The notes beneath the pieces are model-generated. The model was given only the letters and a program-made list of their open reading frames with translations. It did no database searches and was not told where the DNA came from. This document shows, piece after piece, positions 34,226 through 42,750 of a stretch of 64,000 nucleotides of DNA. The stretch comes from Paraferrimonas sedimenticola (lineage in GTDB: Bacteria > Pseudomonadota > Gammaproteobacteria > Enterobacterales > Shewanellaceae): assembly GCF_002282855.1 (NCBI RefSeq), contig NZ_NRIR01000003.1, positions 62,001 through 126,000 on the forward strand, in the 5' to 3' direction. The position numbers and the translations under genes were made by a program. How positions within the stretch are numbered: position 1 is the first letter of the stretch; each line of letters begins with the position of its first letter.

Positions 34226-34828
34226 ATGTTAACCCAGCTCTATCAAAAATTCAGTAACGTCACGGATCACCTTGATGGCTTGGCAGCGTTGGGTTTGCGC
34301 TTATACCTAGCGCCTATCATGATGCAGGCCGGCTACAACAAACTGTCGAATTTTGAATCTACCGCCGCGTGGTTTGGCAACCCGGACTGGGGATTGGGAT
34401 TACCTTTTCCCGAACTGATGACCGCTTTGGCTGCGGGAACCGAATTCTTTGGCGGCATTCTACTGATTTTTGGTCTGGCAACTCGACTGATTAGTATCCC
34501 GCTGATGGTAACTATGCTGGTGGCCGCTTTTGCTGTGCATTGGAAAAATGGCTGGTTGGCGATTGCCGATTCTGGTTCATGGCTGGCCAACGAACGCGTA
34601 ATGGAATCGGTGGAAAAACTCGACCGCGCCAAATCTATCCTGCAAGAGCACAGTAATTATGACTGGATAACCAGCTCGGGCAACGTGGTCATACTCAACA
34701 ATGGTATCGAATTTGCCATTACCTATTTTGTGATGTTGTTGGCGCTGCTGGTGCTAGGTGGTGGTCGCTATACCAGTGTTGATTATTATCTGGCCAAACG
34801 GCTACAAACTCAGCCCACGGTCGGGTAA
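34226..34828 (+). CDS. DoxX-family membrane protein
   Basis: About 200 residues with four hydrophobic helices. The DoxX signature is visible: ALGLRLYLAPIMMQAGYNKL, then ELMTALAAGTEFFGGILLIF and TRLISIPLMVTMLVAAF. A soluble insert of about 60 residues (HWKNGWLAIADSGSW to WITSSGNV) separates helices three and four. DoxX members are inner-membrane proteins tied to redox stress in some species. I start at ATG 34226 (behind GGAGA); an ATG 15 bases earlier is also possible. Confidence 0.85.
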   Translation: MLTQLYQKFSNVTDHLDGLAALGLRLYLAPIMMQAGYNKLSNFESTAAWFGNPDWGLGLPFPELMTALAAGTEFFGGILLIFGLATRLISIPLMVTMLVAAFAVHWKNGWLAIADSGSWLANERVMESVEKLDRAKSILQEHSNYDWITSSGNVVILNNGIEFAITYFVMLLALLVLGGGRYTSVDYYLAKRLQTQPTVG

Positions 34829-34879
34829 GCTTTTGCTATGATGGCAACAAGTTGCTAACACCGCAAAAAGGAAGCGCCC

Positions 34880-35428
34880 GTGCAGGCATTAGAGTTACTG
34901 ACCAAACGTCAATCTTGTCCTAGATTAATCGCTCCGGGCCCAAGCCCAGAGCAATTGCAAGTCATGCTCGACGCTGCAGCTAGAACCCCTGATCACATGA
35001 ACCTGATGCCATGGGAGTTTGTGGTTATTGAGGGCCTAGGACTGCAGCGCCTGTCTGATATTTTCGTTGAGGTGGCCAAGGCCAACAACAGCGACGAAGA
35101 GGGCATTGCTAAATCGGCAAAGATGCCAACCCGCGCGCCGATGATCATCGCGGTCATTTCTCGAATTACTGAGCACCCAAAAGTACCCGCTTGGGAGCAA
35201 CACATCAGCGCCGGTTGCGCGGTGCATGCGATTCAAATGGCGGCAGTAGCCCAAGGGCTTGCAGGTATTTGGCGCACCGGCAGCTATGCAGAGCACCCTG
35301 TGGTGCGCGAGGCATTTGATATCACCGGCGACGACAAGTTGGTGGGATTTTTATATCTAGGGACACCGGCTACCGAGCAGCGCTTCAAGCCATCGCGAGA
35401 CATTCAAGCTAAGGTGAGATATTTATGA
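34880..35428 (+). CDS. ydjA: Nitroreductase-family protein, YdjA-type
   Basis: A 182-residue FMN protein that follows E. coli YdjA: ELLTKRQSCPRLIAPGPSPE, AARTPDHMNLMPWEFVVIEG, VPAWEQHISAGCAVHAIQMA and GIWRTGSYAEHPVVREAF. YdjA is one of the smallest nitroreductases and its physiological substrate is not known. The start is GTG behind AAAAAGGAAG. Its stop overlaps the next start (ATGA), so the two are coupled. Confidence 0.9.
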   Translation: MQALELLTKRQSCPRLIAPGPSPEQLQVMLDAAARTPDHMNLMPWEFVVIEGLGLQRLSDIFVEVAKANNSDEEGIAKSAKMPTRAPMIIAVISRITEHPKVPAWEQHISAGCAVHAIQMAAVAQGLAGIWRTGSYAEHPVVREAFDITGDDKLVGFLYLGTPATEQRFKPSRDIQAKVRYL

Positions 35429-35814
35429 GCGGCGCTCTGATGATTGGCGCACTGGCGGCGCTGTTAACCCTGATTTGGCACTTGATTGGATACAAGGCGC
35501 TGTTGGGGGAAGACGGTGCTTATCAGCAGCTGCCCAATCATCAGCAGCTAGCTCTGCGAGGCTGGTACCACGGACTGACAGGATTTCACGTCGTAGTGGC
35601 AATTACACTTGGCGCGACCGCAACTGAGTATGTGGCGATTTCACAGGTATACGGTTTGGTGGTGTTCTTGGCCATCATCTATGGCCTGCAGTGTATCTGG
35701 TATGCCTACAGCGTGTTTTGCTACCGGCAGGGCGGGCGCTTTTACGCCACTATGGCGGGCATCGGGCCTTTTGTGGCCACTTTGGCGCTGCTCAGCGCCA
35801 GTGTCATGTACTAA
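35425..35814 (+). CDS. Small membrane protein of unknown function
   Basis: A 129-residue protein with four predicted membrane helices (MIGALAALLTLIWHLIGY, FHVVVAITLGATATEYVAI, LVVFLAIIYGLQCIWYAY, AGIGPFVATLALLSASVM). It overlaps ydjA by four bases. I do not recognise a family; the topology resembles small quinone or DoxX-like membrane proteins. Confidence 0.65.
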   Translation: MSGALMIGALAALLTLIWHLIGYKALLGEDGAYQQLPNHQQLALRGWYHGLTGFHVVVAITLGATATEYVAISQVYGLVVFLAIIYGLQCIWYAYSVFCYRQGGRFYATMAGIGPFVATLALLSASVMY

Positions 35815-35826
35815 ATCCTAGTTGAA

Positions 35827-36270
35827 TTAGTGTAGACGGGTCTGCTTGCTAACCATGCGCAGCAGCGATTCGGTGCGCTTAACGCTGCAAGCTTGTTGAG
35901 TCAGAATTTTTAGTTGATTTAGCAGGCGCTTGTCGGCGCAACCAGTGTCGTTTTGCAAACCAGGCAGATGAGCGTGGCGGCAATGCAGCAATGCTTCAAC
36001 GATAGCACTCACTTCTACCGGCTCTCCGTTCACCTTCACTATATCGGCAACCCCACGAGTTTGACGCAAGGCATTTAAATCTGTGGTTTCATTGGCGCAA
36101 ACCAGTAACAGATTGCGAAACATTGGCTCACCAAAGGCTTGGCCATCATCACCCAGTACTTTATCCACTAGCACTTGTGGCAAAACCGACTGGCGTCCAT
36201 CGCTGCGTAGCGACTGATGAGCGCGTAGCTCGTTGTTGTTTTTGCACTGTACCAAATACCAAGTTTGCAT
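35827..36270 (-). CDS. NusG/RfaH-like NGN-domain protein with a shortened C-terminus
   Basis: A 147-residue protein. Residues 1-92 are an NGN domain close to RfaH: MQTWYLVQCKNNNELRAHQS, GEPMFRNLLLVCANET and LRQTRGVADIVKVNGEPVEV match RfaH MQSWYLLYCK..., EPLFPNYLFVEF and TRGVSHFVRFG. After it, the glycine-rich KOW start (GAFEGFQGIF type) is missing; only a remnant KRLLNQLKILTQQACSVKR fits the second half of the RfaH C-terminal domain. RfaH-type factors bind the paused elongation complex at an ops site and suppress Rho termination in long operons. No ops element or long operon is seen here. The start ATG 36270 fits the family. Confidence 0.72.
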   Translation of the reverse strand: MQTWYLVQCKNNNELRAHQSLRSDGRQSVLPQVLVDKVLGDDGQAFGEPMFRNLLLVCANETTDLNALRQTRGVADIVKVNGEPVEVSAIVEALLHCRHAHLPGLQNDTGCADKRLLNQLKILTQQACSVKRTESLLRMVSKQTRLH

Positions 36271-36703
36271 GATTGCCTCGACTGACCCGTTGACTTGCAT
36301 AACTCAACTTTAGGCTTGTACAAAAAATGCGCCGTGTGTACTCGTTGCCACAATGTGTGATTTTGTGTTTAACGTCGGCTGTTTACATTGCTCATATAGA
36401 GTTCCTAATTCAGCTTATCTTAGTAACATAAATGCAATATTTTCAGCAGCTTGCCTACCTATATAGGATTAGAATCGCGACTAATTACAGCTTTTAGATC
36501 ACTTATTTACGCTTTGGTTTGATAACTCTGTTGAACCGAGTTTTTCTGCGAACAATAATTTCCAAAACAATGAATAACAAGGTTGGTTTGATCAGAGTTA
36601 AAGTCGAGCCGGCGAAAGGGTAGGTTGAGGTGATATTGACTAAGTGCTTTTTGAAAGCTTTTGCCAATACCGATTGTAGAGCAGGGATGAAAACGAGGAA
36701 GCT
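36271..36703. other. AT-rich spacer without a credible gene
   Basis: About 430 bases of low GC between the NGN gene and the DUF2834 gene. The longest plus-strand frame here with a start is 17 codons (36570-36623), with no ribosome site. No repeat, terminator or palindrome stands out. It may hold the promoters of both neighbours; it marks the left edge of a run of small orphan genes. Confidence 0.5.
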
Positions 36704-37042
36704 GTGGTGAAGTTATTCTATGGGTTACTGTGCGTATTAGGTTTATTACTGCCCTATAGCGCGTTTTTACCTTGGTTGTTTGAAAATGGTTTGAATCCTA
36801 GTTTATTAGTGGCCGAAGCGATAAATACGAGAGTCGGTGCGTTTGCTTGGATGGATGTCATATTAACTTCGATTGTTGTGCTAGGCTTGATTATCGTCGA
36901 GGGCACCAAGCTTGGTATTAGAATGCTGTGGCTCCCTATTGTGTCGACCTTTGTAGTGGGACCATCTTTGGGATTGCCGATATTCTTGTTGCTAAGAGAA
37001 TATCAGCATCAGCGCCATGTGAAGATAAAGCTCGCAAATTGA
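36704..37042 (+). CDS. DUF2834-family membrane protein
   Basis: A 112-residue protein with three helices matching DUF2834: LLCVLGLLLPYSAFLPWLFE at the start, VGAFAWMDVILTSIVVLGLI, and MLWLPIVSTFVVGPSLGLPI ending in FLLLREY. The start is a doubled GTG at 36704/36707 behind GAGGAAGCT. The next gene, a lipoprotein, begins 20 bases downstream. Function unknown. Confidence 0.8.
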   Translation: MVKLFYGLLCVLGLLLPYSAFLPWLFENGLNPSLLVAEAINTRVGAFAWMDVILTSIVVLGLIIVEGTKLGIRMLWLPIVSTFVVGPSLGLPIFLLLREYQHQRHVKIKLAN

Positions 37043-37062
37043 TTTGGCAAAAGGAGTCGTTC

Positions 37063-37350
37063 ATGCGTCCCTGGTTTTTATTCGTTGTTATCAGCTCACT
37101 TGCCTCCTGCGCAGAAGTCACTCCTGATACAGGTTCTGCGGCCATCGCTCCTTGCTCTGAAGCTTGGAACCAGAAGGTGGAAGACAAAGTCACCAGTGGC
37201 GATGGACAGGGACACGGTCCGGATTTGGGCTCGCTAGAATGGCGCTCTGTGGTTGAGTTTAAGCTTGGGATCCGCGATAGCCAGGACAAACCAGATCTCG
37301 ATAGCGATGCCTGGTGTACTTATATCGATGAAATACTCGCCGGCGAGTAA
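37063..37350 (+). CDS. Small lipoprotein of unknown function
   Basis: A 95-residue lipoprotein: MRPWFLFVVISSLASC, with the acylated cysteine at residue 16, and a mature part rich in acidic residues (SGDGQGHGPDLGSLEW) with two more cysteines that could pair (CSEAW, WCTYIDEIL). The ATG follows AAAAGGAG. No recognised family. It follows the DUF2834 gene in the same direction. Confidence 0.65.
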   Translation: MRPWFLFVVISSLASCAEVTPDTGSAAIAPCSEAWNQKVEDKVTSGDGQGHGPDLGSLEWRSVVEFKLGIRDSQDKPDLDSDAWCTYIDEILAGE

Positions 37351-37450
37351 CAAAATTTGCCTGGCGCGAATTATTCGCTAAGCTCTAATTCACAACAACT
37401 CAGTGTTATTTGGAAGTTCTCACTGTTAGCTCTTGGAACAAGGAGGCTCC

Positions 37451-37867
37451 ATGCTTGATAAGATTCATTCAGAACTCGAAACCCTCGACTACCCGCTCAA
37501 ACGTAAAGAGCGAGAAATTCAGATAAGCTTGGTGCCTTTTGGCGGCAAGGCCTGTATTAAATACGACATCGCCCTAGGAAAACTCACCTTTCGCCTCAGT
37601 AATAGCGCTAACATTCTGATTAGCTGTTTGCTGACATCGTTGCTGTTGCTGACAATATTGCATCTTCTGGACGACCCAAACTTTTCTCAAAGTATTCAAA
37701 TTGCCGCTTGGATTGGAGTCATCGCCTATGTATTCGCAATGAACCTAGTGACCGAAATACGAGCGGTTCCACTGCGAGAACACGTGAGAAAATTCAATGC
37801 AAAGCACGCCGGCTTGTGTGGTGAGGAACAAGCTGGGAGTTTATCTACTACTAGCAACCAGAGTTAA
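37451..37867 (+). CDS. Membrane protein of unknown function
   Basis: A 138-residue protein: an N-terminal soluble part of about 60 residues (FGGKACIKYDIALGKLTFRL), two membrane helices (ILISCLLTSLLLLTILHLL and IQIAAWIGVIAYVFAMNLV), and a short basic cytoplasmic tail. The start at 37451 follows an AAGGAGG site six bases upstream. No family recognised. Confidence 0.65.
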   Translation: MLDKIHSELETLDYPLKRKEREIQISLVPFGGKACIKYDIALGKLTFRLSNSANILISCLLTSLLLLTILHLLDDPNFSQSIQIAAWIGVIAYVFAMNLVTEIRAVPLREHVRKFNAKHAGLCGEEQAGSLSTTSNQS

Positions 37868-37987
37868 GCCTAGCAAGCCATCGCAGGACCGGAGTGGTTA
37901 TAGCGATGGCTAGTTTAGCTGTCTTACTAGCCAAGCCGGTTTCTGCGCTGTTATCCTTGTGGGCCATGCTCCTCCACCGGACTGACT

Positions 37988-38434
37988 ATGAATATTTGGG
38001 TCGATGCGGACGCCTGTCCTGGCGTCATCAAAGAGACGCTATTTAGAGCCGCTCAACGCACGGGGTTAATGCTGACCCTGGTGGCTAATCACGGTATGCG
38101 CACACCAAAAGCAGCCAATATCCGCATGTTACAAGTGCCCTCGGGCTTTGATGTCGCCGACAACGAAATTGTAAAACGTGCCGAAGCAGGGGACTTGGTG
38201 ATAACTGCCGACATTCCGCTAGCTTCTGAGGTTATCGCTAAAGGCGCGCACGCGCTGAGCCCACGAGGCGAGCGCTTCACGAAAGACAACATTGGCGGTC
38301 GTTTAAACATGCGAGACTTTATGGACAGCTTGCGCGGCAGTGGAATCGATACCGGTGGACCGCCGCCCTTGAGTCAGCAAGACAGACACGCGTTTGCCGC
38401 AGAGCTGGATAAAGCTATTGCTCAAAGCGCGTAA
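37988..38434 (+). CDS. yaiI: UPF0178 / DUF188 family protein
   Basis: A 148-residue protein matching Yai[61 protein letters not shown] and the C-terminal [20 protein letters not shown]. The family has a PIN-domain-like nuclease fold with conserved aspartates (Asp6, Asp8); the substrate is unknown. Confidence 0.95.
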   Translation: MNIWVDADACPGVIKETLFRAAQRTGLMLTLVANHGMRTPKAANIRMLQVPSGFDVADNEIVKRAEAGDLVITADIPLASEVIAKGAHALSPRGERFTKDNIGGRLNMRDFMDSLRGSGIDTGGPPPLSQQDRHAFAAELDKAIAQSA

Positions 38435-38527
38435 TTTCTGTACAAAGAACTAAGCCAGACAAAGGAAAGTCTGCTAAGGTATTAATCCCAATCGGGTTTT
38501 GTTTACTGAAATGCTAAAGGAGTAGCG

Positions 38528-38866
38528 ATGAAAGTAATCAGTGGTCTGTTGTTTGTATCTTGTTTAGCCTTGCTTAGCCTCGCCCTATACAGTTGGCGGA
38601 TGGCGGTAGAGGTCAATTCATTAGAACTCGAAATGAGTTCATTATCTGAACAGAATCGACGTTTAGTGCAAGAGAATCACGCTTTGTTGGAAGCGAGAAA
38701 ATACTTGCGCGCTCGCTTGAGCCAAAGCTCGATAGCTGAGTATGCTGAGCGCGAACAATTGCGCAGTCGGCCTACCGGCTTGAGTCGATTGCCTGGTGGT
38801 TTGATATTGGACCATCACGAAACTCCACCGCCACCTCCTCGTGACGAGTTATCCCGAAAACCCTAA
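38528..38866 (+). CDS. Small membrane-anchored coiled-coil protein
   Basis: A 112-residue protein with one N-terminal membrane helix (LLFVSCLALLSLALYSW) followed by a heptad-rich coiled coil (NSLELEMSSLSEQNRRLVQE, then NHALLEARKYLRARLSQ) and a proline-rich tail (HHETPPPPPRDE). The layout is like FtsB/FtsL-type proteins, but I see no sequence match to them. Unknown function; alone between yaiI and the GNAT gene, with a terminator after it. Confidence 0.65.
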   Translation: MKVISGLLFVSCLALLSLALYSWRMAVEVNSLELEMSSLSEQNRRLVQENHALLEARKYLRARLSQSSIAEYAEREQLRSRPTGLSRLPGGLILDHHETPPPPPRDELSRKP

Positions 38867-38881
38867 TCGCGAACTCTTCGA

Positions 38882-38916
38882 GATCCCGAGATTAAGTGCT
38901 TATCTCGGGATTTTTA
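38882..38916 (+). terminator. Terminator after the coiled-coil protein gene
   Basis: ATCCCGAGAT pairs with ATCTCGGGAT around a nine-base loop (38883-38911), followed by five T. Confidence 0.88.
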
Positions 38917-39063
38917 GTTTTTGTAAGTTGGTTATTTGGATTTGAGCGCATAAAAGCCATTAGATTCGAGCCTGGCAAATAGTAAAAAGCCCAGGTCATA
39001 CTTGCACTTAAGAGTAAAAAGTCGGACTGTAACAGAGAGCACATTTAGTAGGGGAGTTGGATA

Positions 39064-39561
39064 ATGACAATCAAGGTACGGGCCGCAGAACCAGGTGACG
39101 CAGTTGCGATTAAAGCTATCTACGAGCAGCCACACGCCTATGCTGGTACTTTGCAATTACCATATCCATCCGAAGTAATGTGGCAGCAAAGATACGCGTC
39201 TCAAAGCAGCGAATTCTATAGTCTGGTGGCCGAAATCGACGGTAGACTTGTCGGCCAATTGGGCCTGATGACCCAAGCGCGACCCCGTCGCAAGCATGTT
39301 GCTGATTTCGGAATGGGGGTTTGCGCCAGCGCGTTGCGCAAGGGCGTAGGCACTGCTTTGCTAGAAGCTGCGTTGGATATGTGCGACAACTGGCTCAATA
39401 TCCACCGAGTCGAGCTGGAAGTATATACCGACAATCAGGCGGCTATCACTTTGTATAAAAAGTGTGGGTTCGAGATTGAGGGAGAGCATCCTGACGATGC
39501 CTTTCGCGATGGCCGCTATGTGAGCGTTTATAGCATGGGGCGAATTCGCCCCAATCGGTGA
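39064..39561 (+). CDS. yhhY: GNAT acetyltransferase, YhhY-type
   Basis: A 165-residue acetyltransferase that aligns with E. coli YhhY (AaT): QLPYPSEVMWQQRYASQS, RPRRKHVADFGMGVCASALR, MCDNWLNIHRVELEVYTDNQ and YKKCGFEIEGEHPDDAFRDG. The acetyl-CoA loop is LRKGVGTALLEAALD. The E. coli enzyme N-acetylates some L-amino acids. It stands alone and ends at a bidirectional terminator. Confidence 0.9.
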   Translation: MTIKVRAAEPGDAVAIKAIYEQPHAYAGTLQLPYPSEVMWQQRYASQSSEFYSLVAEIDGRLVGQLGLMTQARPRRKHVADFGMGVCASALRKGVGTALLEAALDMCDNWLNIHRVELEVYTDNQAAITLYKKCGFEIEGEHPDDAFRDGRYVSVYSMGRIRPNR

Positions 39562-39581
39562 AAGGACGACGAATGCATACT

Positions 39582-39609
39582 AAAAAGGCTCCTCAACAGG
39601 AGCCTTTTT
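39582..39609. terminator. Bidirectional terminator between yhhY and asnS
   Basis: AAAAAGGCTCCT-caac-AGGAGCCTTTTT is a perfect 12-base stem with A and T runs on both sides, so it can stop transcription from both sides. Confidence 0.93.
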
Positions 39610-39625
39610 ACTAAGCAGCCATCGC

Positions 39626-41026
39626 TTAGAAGTTCGCGCTGCGCGGTGCACGCGGGAAGGGAATCACGTCGCGAATGTTGCCAACGCCGGTCACGTATGA
39701 AACCAGACGCTCAAAGCCTAGACCGAAGCCTGAGTGAGGCACGGTGCCGTAGCGACGCAAATCGCGGTACCACCAGTAGTCTTCTTTCTCGAGACCCATC
39801 TCTTCCATGCGAGCATCCAGCACGTCCAAACGCTCTTCACGCTGAGAACCACCGATGATTTCACCGATACCTGGTGCTAGCACATCCATGGCGGCAACGG
39901 TTTTGCCGTCTTCGTTCATGCGCATGTAGAAAGCTTTGATGTCTTTCGGGTAGTTTTTCACAACCACAGGGGCTTTGAAGTGCTCTTCGGCCAAGAAGCG
40001 CTCGTGTTCAGACTGCAAGTCTACGCCCCACTCAACGTCGTACTCGAACTTCTTGCCACAGGTTTTCAGAATCTCTACCGCGTCTGTATAGTCCACCTGA
40101 GCAAAGTCAGCGGCAACAAAACGCTCAAGGCGCTCAATGGCGTCTTTCTGAACGCGCTGAGCAAAGAACTCCATGTCGTCACGGCGCTCTTCTAGTACTG
40201 CGTTAAAGCAGTACTTCAGCATGGCTTCGGCCAATGCAGCGGCATCGTCTAGATCGGCGAACGCCACTTCAGGCTCCACCATCCAAAACTCGGCCAAGTG
40301 ACGCGAAGTGTTTGAGTTCTCGGCGCGGAAGGTTGGGCCGAAGGTGTAAATCTTGGACAGGGCGCTGGCGTAGGTTTCGCCATTGAGCTGGCCAGATACA
40401 GTCAAAAACGATTCTTTGCCAAAGAAGTCTTGGTCGTAGTCTACATCGCCTTTGTCAGTGCGCGGCAGGTTGTTCATGTCTAGCGTCGACACGCGGAACA
40501 TTTCACCAGCACCTTCGGTGTCCGAAGCGGTAATGATAGGGGTAGAAACCCACAAATAGCCTTGTTCGTGGAAGAAGCGATGCAGTGCTTGCGACAAGCA
40601 GTTACGCACACGAGCCACAGCGCCAATGATATTGGTACGAGGGCGCAGGTGAGCCACTTCGCGCAAGTGCTCTACCGAGTGGCGCTTAGCGGCCATTGGG
40701 TAAGTGTCTGGATCTTCAACCCAGCCAACCACGTTGACGCCGGTCACTTGAAGTTCAAAGGCTTGGCCTTTACCTGGGCTTTCCACCACTTCACCGGTCA
40801 TTTCTACCGAGCAACCTGCAGTAAGCTTCAGGATTTCGTCTTGGTAATTTGACAGGGAATTAGCGGCAACACCTTGGATGGCATCGAAGCACGAACCATC
40901 GTAAACGGCTAAGAAAGAAATACCGGCTTTTGAATCACGGCGGGTGCGGATCCAACCTTGTACGGTGACGCTCGAACCGACGGCGTGTTCACCTTTTAGA
41001 ATTGCTGCAACGCTTGCCACTGTCAT
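39626..41026 (-). CDS. asnS: Asparaginyl-tRNA synthetase
   Basis: A 466-residue class IIb synthetase, normal length for AsnS. An N-terminal OB-fold anticodon-binding domain covers about 1-105 ([20 protein letters not shown]). The catalytic domain has motif 2 ([20 protein letters not shown]) and motif 3 ([17 protein letters not shown], ending [12 protein letters not shown]). It charges tRNA-Asn with asparagine. Monocistronic, convergent with yhhY. Confidence 0.97.
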   Translation of the reverse strand: MTVASVAAILKGEHAVGSSVTVQGWIRTRRDSKAGISFLAVYDGSCFDAIQGVAANSLSNYQDEILKLTAGCSVEMTGEVVESPGKGQAFELQVTGVNVVGWVEDPDTYPMAAKRHSVEHLREVAHLRPRTNIIGAVARVRNCLSQALHRFFHEQGYLWVSTPIITASDTEGAGEMFRVSTLDMNNLPRTDKGDVDYDQDFFGKESFLTVSGQLNGETYASALSKIYTFGPTFRAENSNTSRHLAEFWMVEPEVAFADLDDAAALAEAMLKYCFNAVLEERRDDMEFFAQRVQKDAIERLERFVAADFAQVDYTDAVEILKTCGKKFEYDVEWGVDLQSEHERFLAEEHFKAPVVVKNYPKDIKAFYMRMNEDGKTVAAMDVLAPGIGEIIGGSQREERLDVLDARMEEMGLEKEDYWWYRDLRRYGTVPHSGFGLGFERLVSYVTGVGNIRDVIPFPRAPRSANF

Positions 41027-41166
41027 AGCTGACTACTGCTCCAAAAAAAGACTGATTTATAGAATAGATTATGAAACCCAACATCTTACCTTGGGCATCA
41101 ACTAAAACAAGCAAAAAGTCGTTAAATCAAGGCAATCCAGCGGATTTTTGTGGATGTTGGCGAGGC

Positions 41167-41739
41167 TTAAATCAAGCTGCGGGAAAATTGGTACAAAATT
41201 GCACCAGTTACACCCCAGATTAAGCGGCCTTGATAGGGCATAAAGTACACAGGGTATTGAGTTTGGTTACGTTGCACCTGCATTTGATGGAGGTTTTCTG
41301 AGTTCAAAAAGAAACTCAGGGGCACAGAAAAGCAATCGGCGACTTCGTTGGGATCGGCAATTGGTGAGAAGTCTCTTTCTATGCTGGCGACAATTGGGGT
41401 GACTGCAAATCCGGTATGGCTGTAGTGAGTCGGCATGCGACAAATGACTTCGGCCTGCTGCGGCTTGAGATGAATCTCTTCAAAGGCCTCGCGCAGGGCG
41501 GTTTGAGTTAAATCGGTATCACCATCTTCATACTTGCCGCCGGGTAGGCTGATTTGGCCAGGATGATGTTTTAGGTACATTGGCCTTTGAGTAAACCAGA
41601 TATGCACGCCTTCTGGACCGTCCCAAAGTCCAAGCAATACAGCGCTTTGCTTTAAGTTAGCTTTATTGTGGACAGGGTAAGGGGAGGCGGGTGCCTGTTG
41701 GCTTAACAATAGTCGCGAGCGAGCTTCGGCCAGTTGCAT
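41167..41739 (-). CDS. nudL: Nudix hydrolase, CoA pyrophosphatase
   Basis: A 190-residue Nudix protein similar to NudL: LKHHPGQISLPGGKYEDGDT followed by ALREAFEEIHL form the Nudix box, with the upstream PGQISLPGG element typical of CoA pyrophosphatases. It cleaves coenzyme A and its derivatives to phosphopantetheine and 3',5'-ADP. The ATG lies behind AAGGGGAATT. The region between it and asnS (41027-41166) is AT-rich. Confidence 0.9.
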   Translation of the reverse strand: MQLAEARSRLLLSQQAPASPYPVHNKANLKQSAVLLGLWDGPEGVHIWFTQRPMYLKHHPGQISLPGGKYEDGDTDLTQTALREAFEEIHLKPQQAEVICRMPTHYSHTGFAVTPIVASIERDFSPIADPNEVADCFSVPLSFFLNSENLHQMQVQRNQTQYPVYFMPYQGRLIWGVTGAILYQFSRSLI

Positions 41740-41820
41740 AATTCCCCTTGAATGAGTTGCATTAGCTTTATCTTAGGGATGTTCTGGCCCAAATGTCACG
41801 AAGTTTGTGCTGTGTCTGGA

Positions 41821-42348
41821 TTAAAAACGGTAACCTAAGTTAACCCCAAACACGCTCGCTCGGTAGATTTCAAAATCTTCGTAAGCCAGCGTGGCGGACA
41901 AGTTAAAACCACTGTCGAATTCAAACCTCAGCCCAGTACCTAAGTAGGCCCCCAAGCCGTGGTCAAACCCCAAGTCCTTAGCCTCTTGGCTTAGCAAGTC
42001 TTTGCCTAACCCGGCGTTAGCTATCCAAAACAAGGTATTGGTTAGTTGAGCTTTGTACTCGGTGCCAAAGCGAACACTGTATTGTTGATGAGCAACACCG
42101 GGCAATTTAAGAATACTTTCAGTGCCCGTTAGTTGTGCGCTCCAGTGTTGACTGAATTGATAACGGTAGGCCAGCGAAAAACGACTGTGGACATCATCTT
42201 TCTGGTCCAGTTGTTTACTCTCACCAATGCCCGTATCCAATCCAAATTCGATGGCGTGAGGTGAGGTTTGCGCGTGCAAATTGCCAACAAAAAGAGAAGT
42301 ACAAAGCGCAATCCCGGCGGAGTAACGGCTGATACAACGAGCCAACAT
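41821..42348 (-). CDS. Outer-membrane beta-barrel protein of unknown function
   Basis: About 175 residues: signal peptide (CTSLFVGNLHAQ), then eight beta strands with alternating hydrophobic residues (FSLAYRYQFSQHWSAQLTGT, YSVRFGTEYKAQL, GTGLRFEFDSGFNLSATLAY) ending in the terminal phenylalanine of VFGVNLGYRF, the usual outer-membrane signature. It resembles small OmpW/OmpA-like or PagL-like barrels, but the HxSN active-site motif of PagL lipid A deacylase is absent. The start is one of two adjacent ATG codons (42351 or 42348). Confidence 0.75.
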   Translation of the reverse strand: MLARCISRYSAGIALCTSLFVGNLHAQTSPHAIEFGLDTGIGESKQLDQKDDVHSRFSLAYRYQFSQHWSAQLTGTESILKLPGVAHQQYSVRFGTEYKAQLTNTLFWIANAGLGKDLLSQEAKDLGFDHGLGAYLGTGLRFEFDSGFNLSATLAYEDFEIYRASVFGVNLGYRF

Positions 42349-42479
42349 CATAAATCCTAAGTTCCATTTAGAAGGTGAGTAGCCTTTGTACAAAAACGAT
42401 TGTGGCATTACAACCAATGGACAATCTAACTGGCTGTTATTTATTAATTTTGTGAGTTCAGTAATAGCCTGCTTGGCTA

Positions 42480-42725
42480 TTATTCGACGGCTTGCTCGGC
42501 ACCGTATAAGTCATCCTGAATCGCTGAAATACCTGCGTCCATTATGGCTCTGGCGTCTTTGATGCCTTGATTATAGAAATGAGGGCCCAACTCTTCACCG
42601 ATAAAGTCCAACAAGAATTCGGCGTCGAATTGACCGATTTCGTAGTCGAGCTCGCGCTCAAAGTACTTCTGTAGCTTGTTGACCAAGGCTTCTTTTGGCT
42701 CTCGAGACAGCTTTAATTCGGACAT
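42480..42725 (-). CDS. DUF2164-family small protein
   Basis: An 81-residue protein with the family pattern LSREPKEALVNKLQKYFERE, LDYEIGQFDAEFLLDFIGEE and LGPHFYNQGIKDARAIMDAG. It begins 26 bases after the stop of pabB on the same strand, behind GGAACAACAAAC, so it is likely in that operon. Function unknown. Confidence 0.82.
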   Translation of the reverse strand: MSELKLSREPKEALVNKLQKYFERELDYEIGQFDAEFLLDFIGEELGPHFYNQGIKDARAIMDAGISAIQDDLYGAEQAVE

Positions 42726-42750
42726 GTTTGTTGTTCCTGAGTCTGTAGGA

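Noticed and set aside
36570-36623. 17-codon frame in the AT-rich spacer
   Set aside because: No ribosome site, no hydrophobic or conserved pattern.
41821-42348. PagL-type lipid A deacylase
   Set aside because: The barrel layout is similar but the histidine-serine active-site motif is absent.
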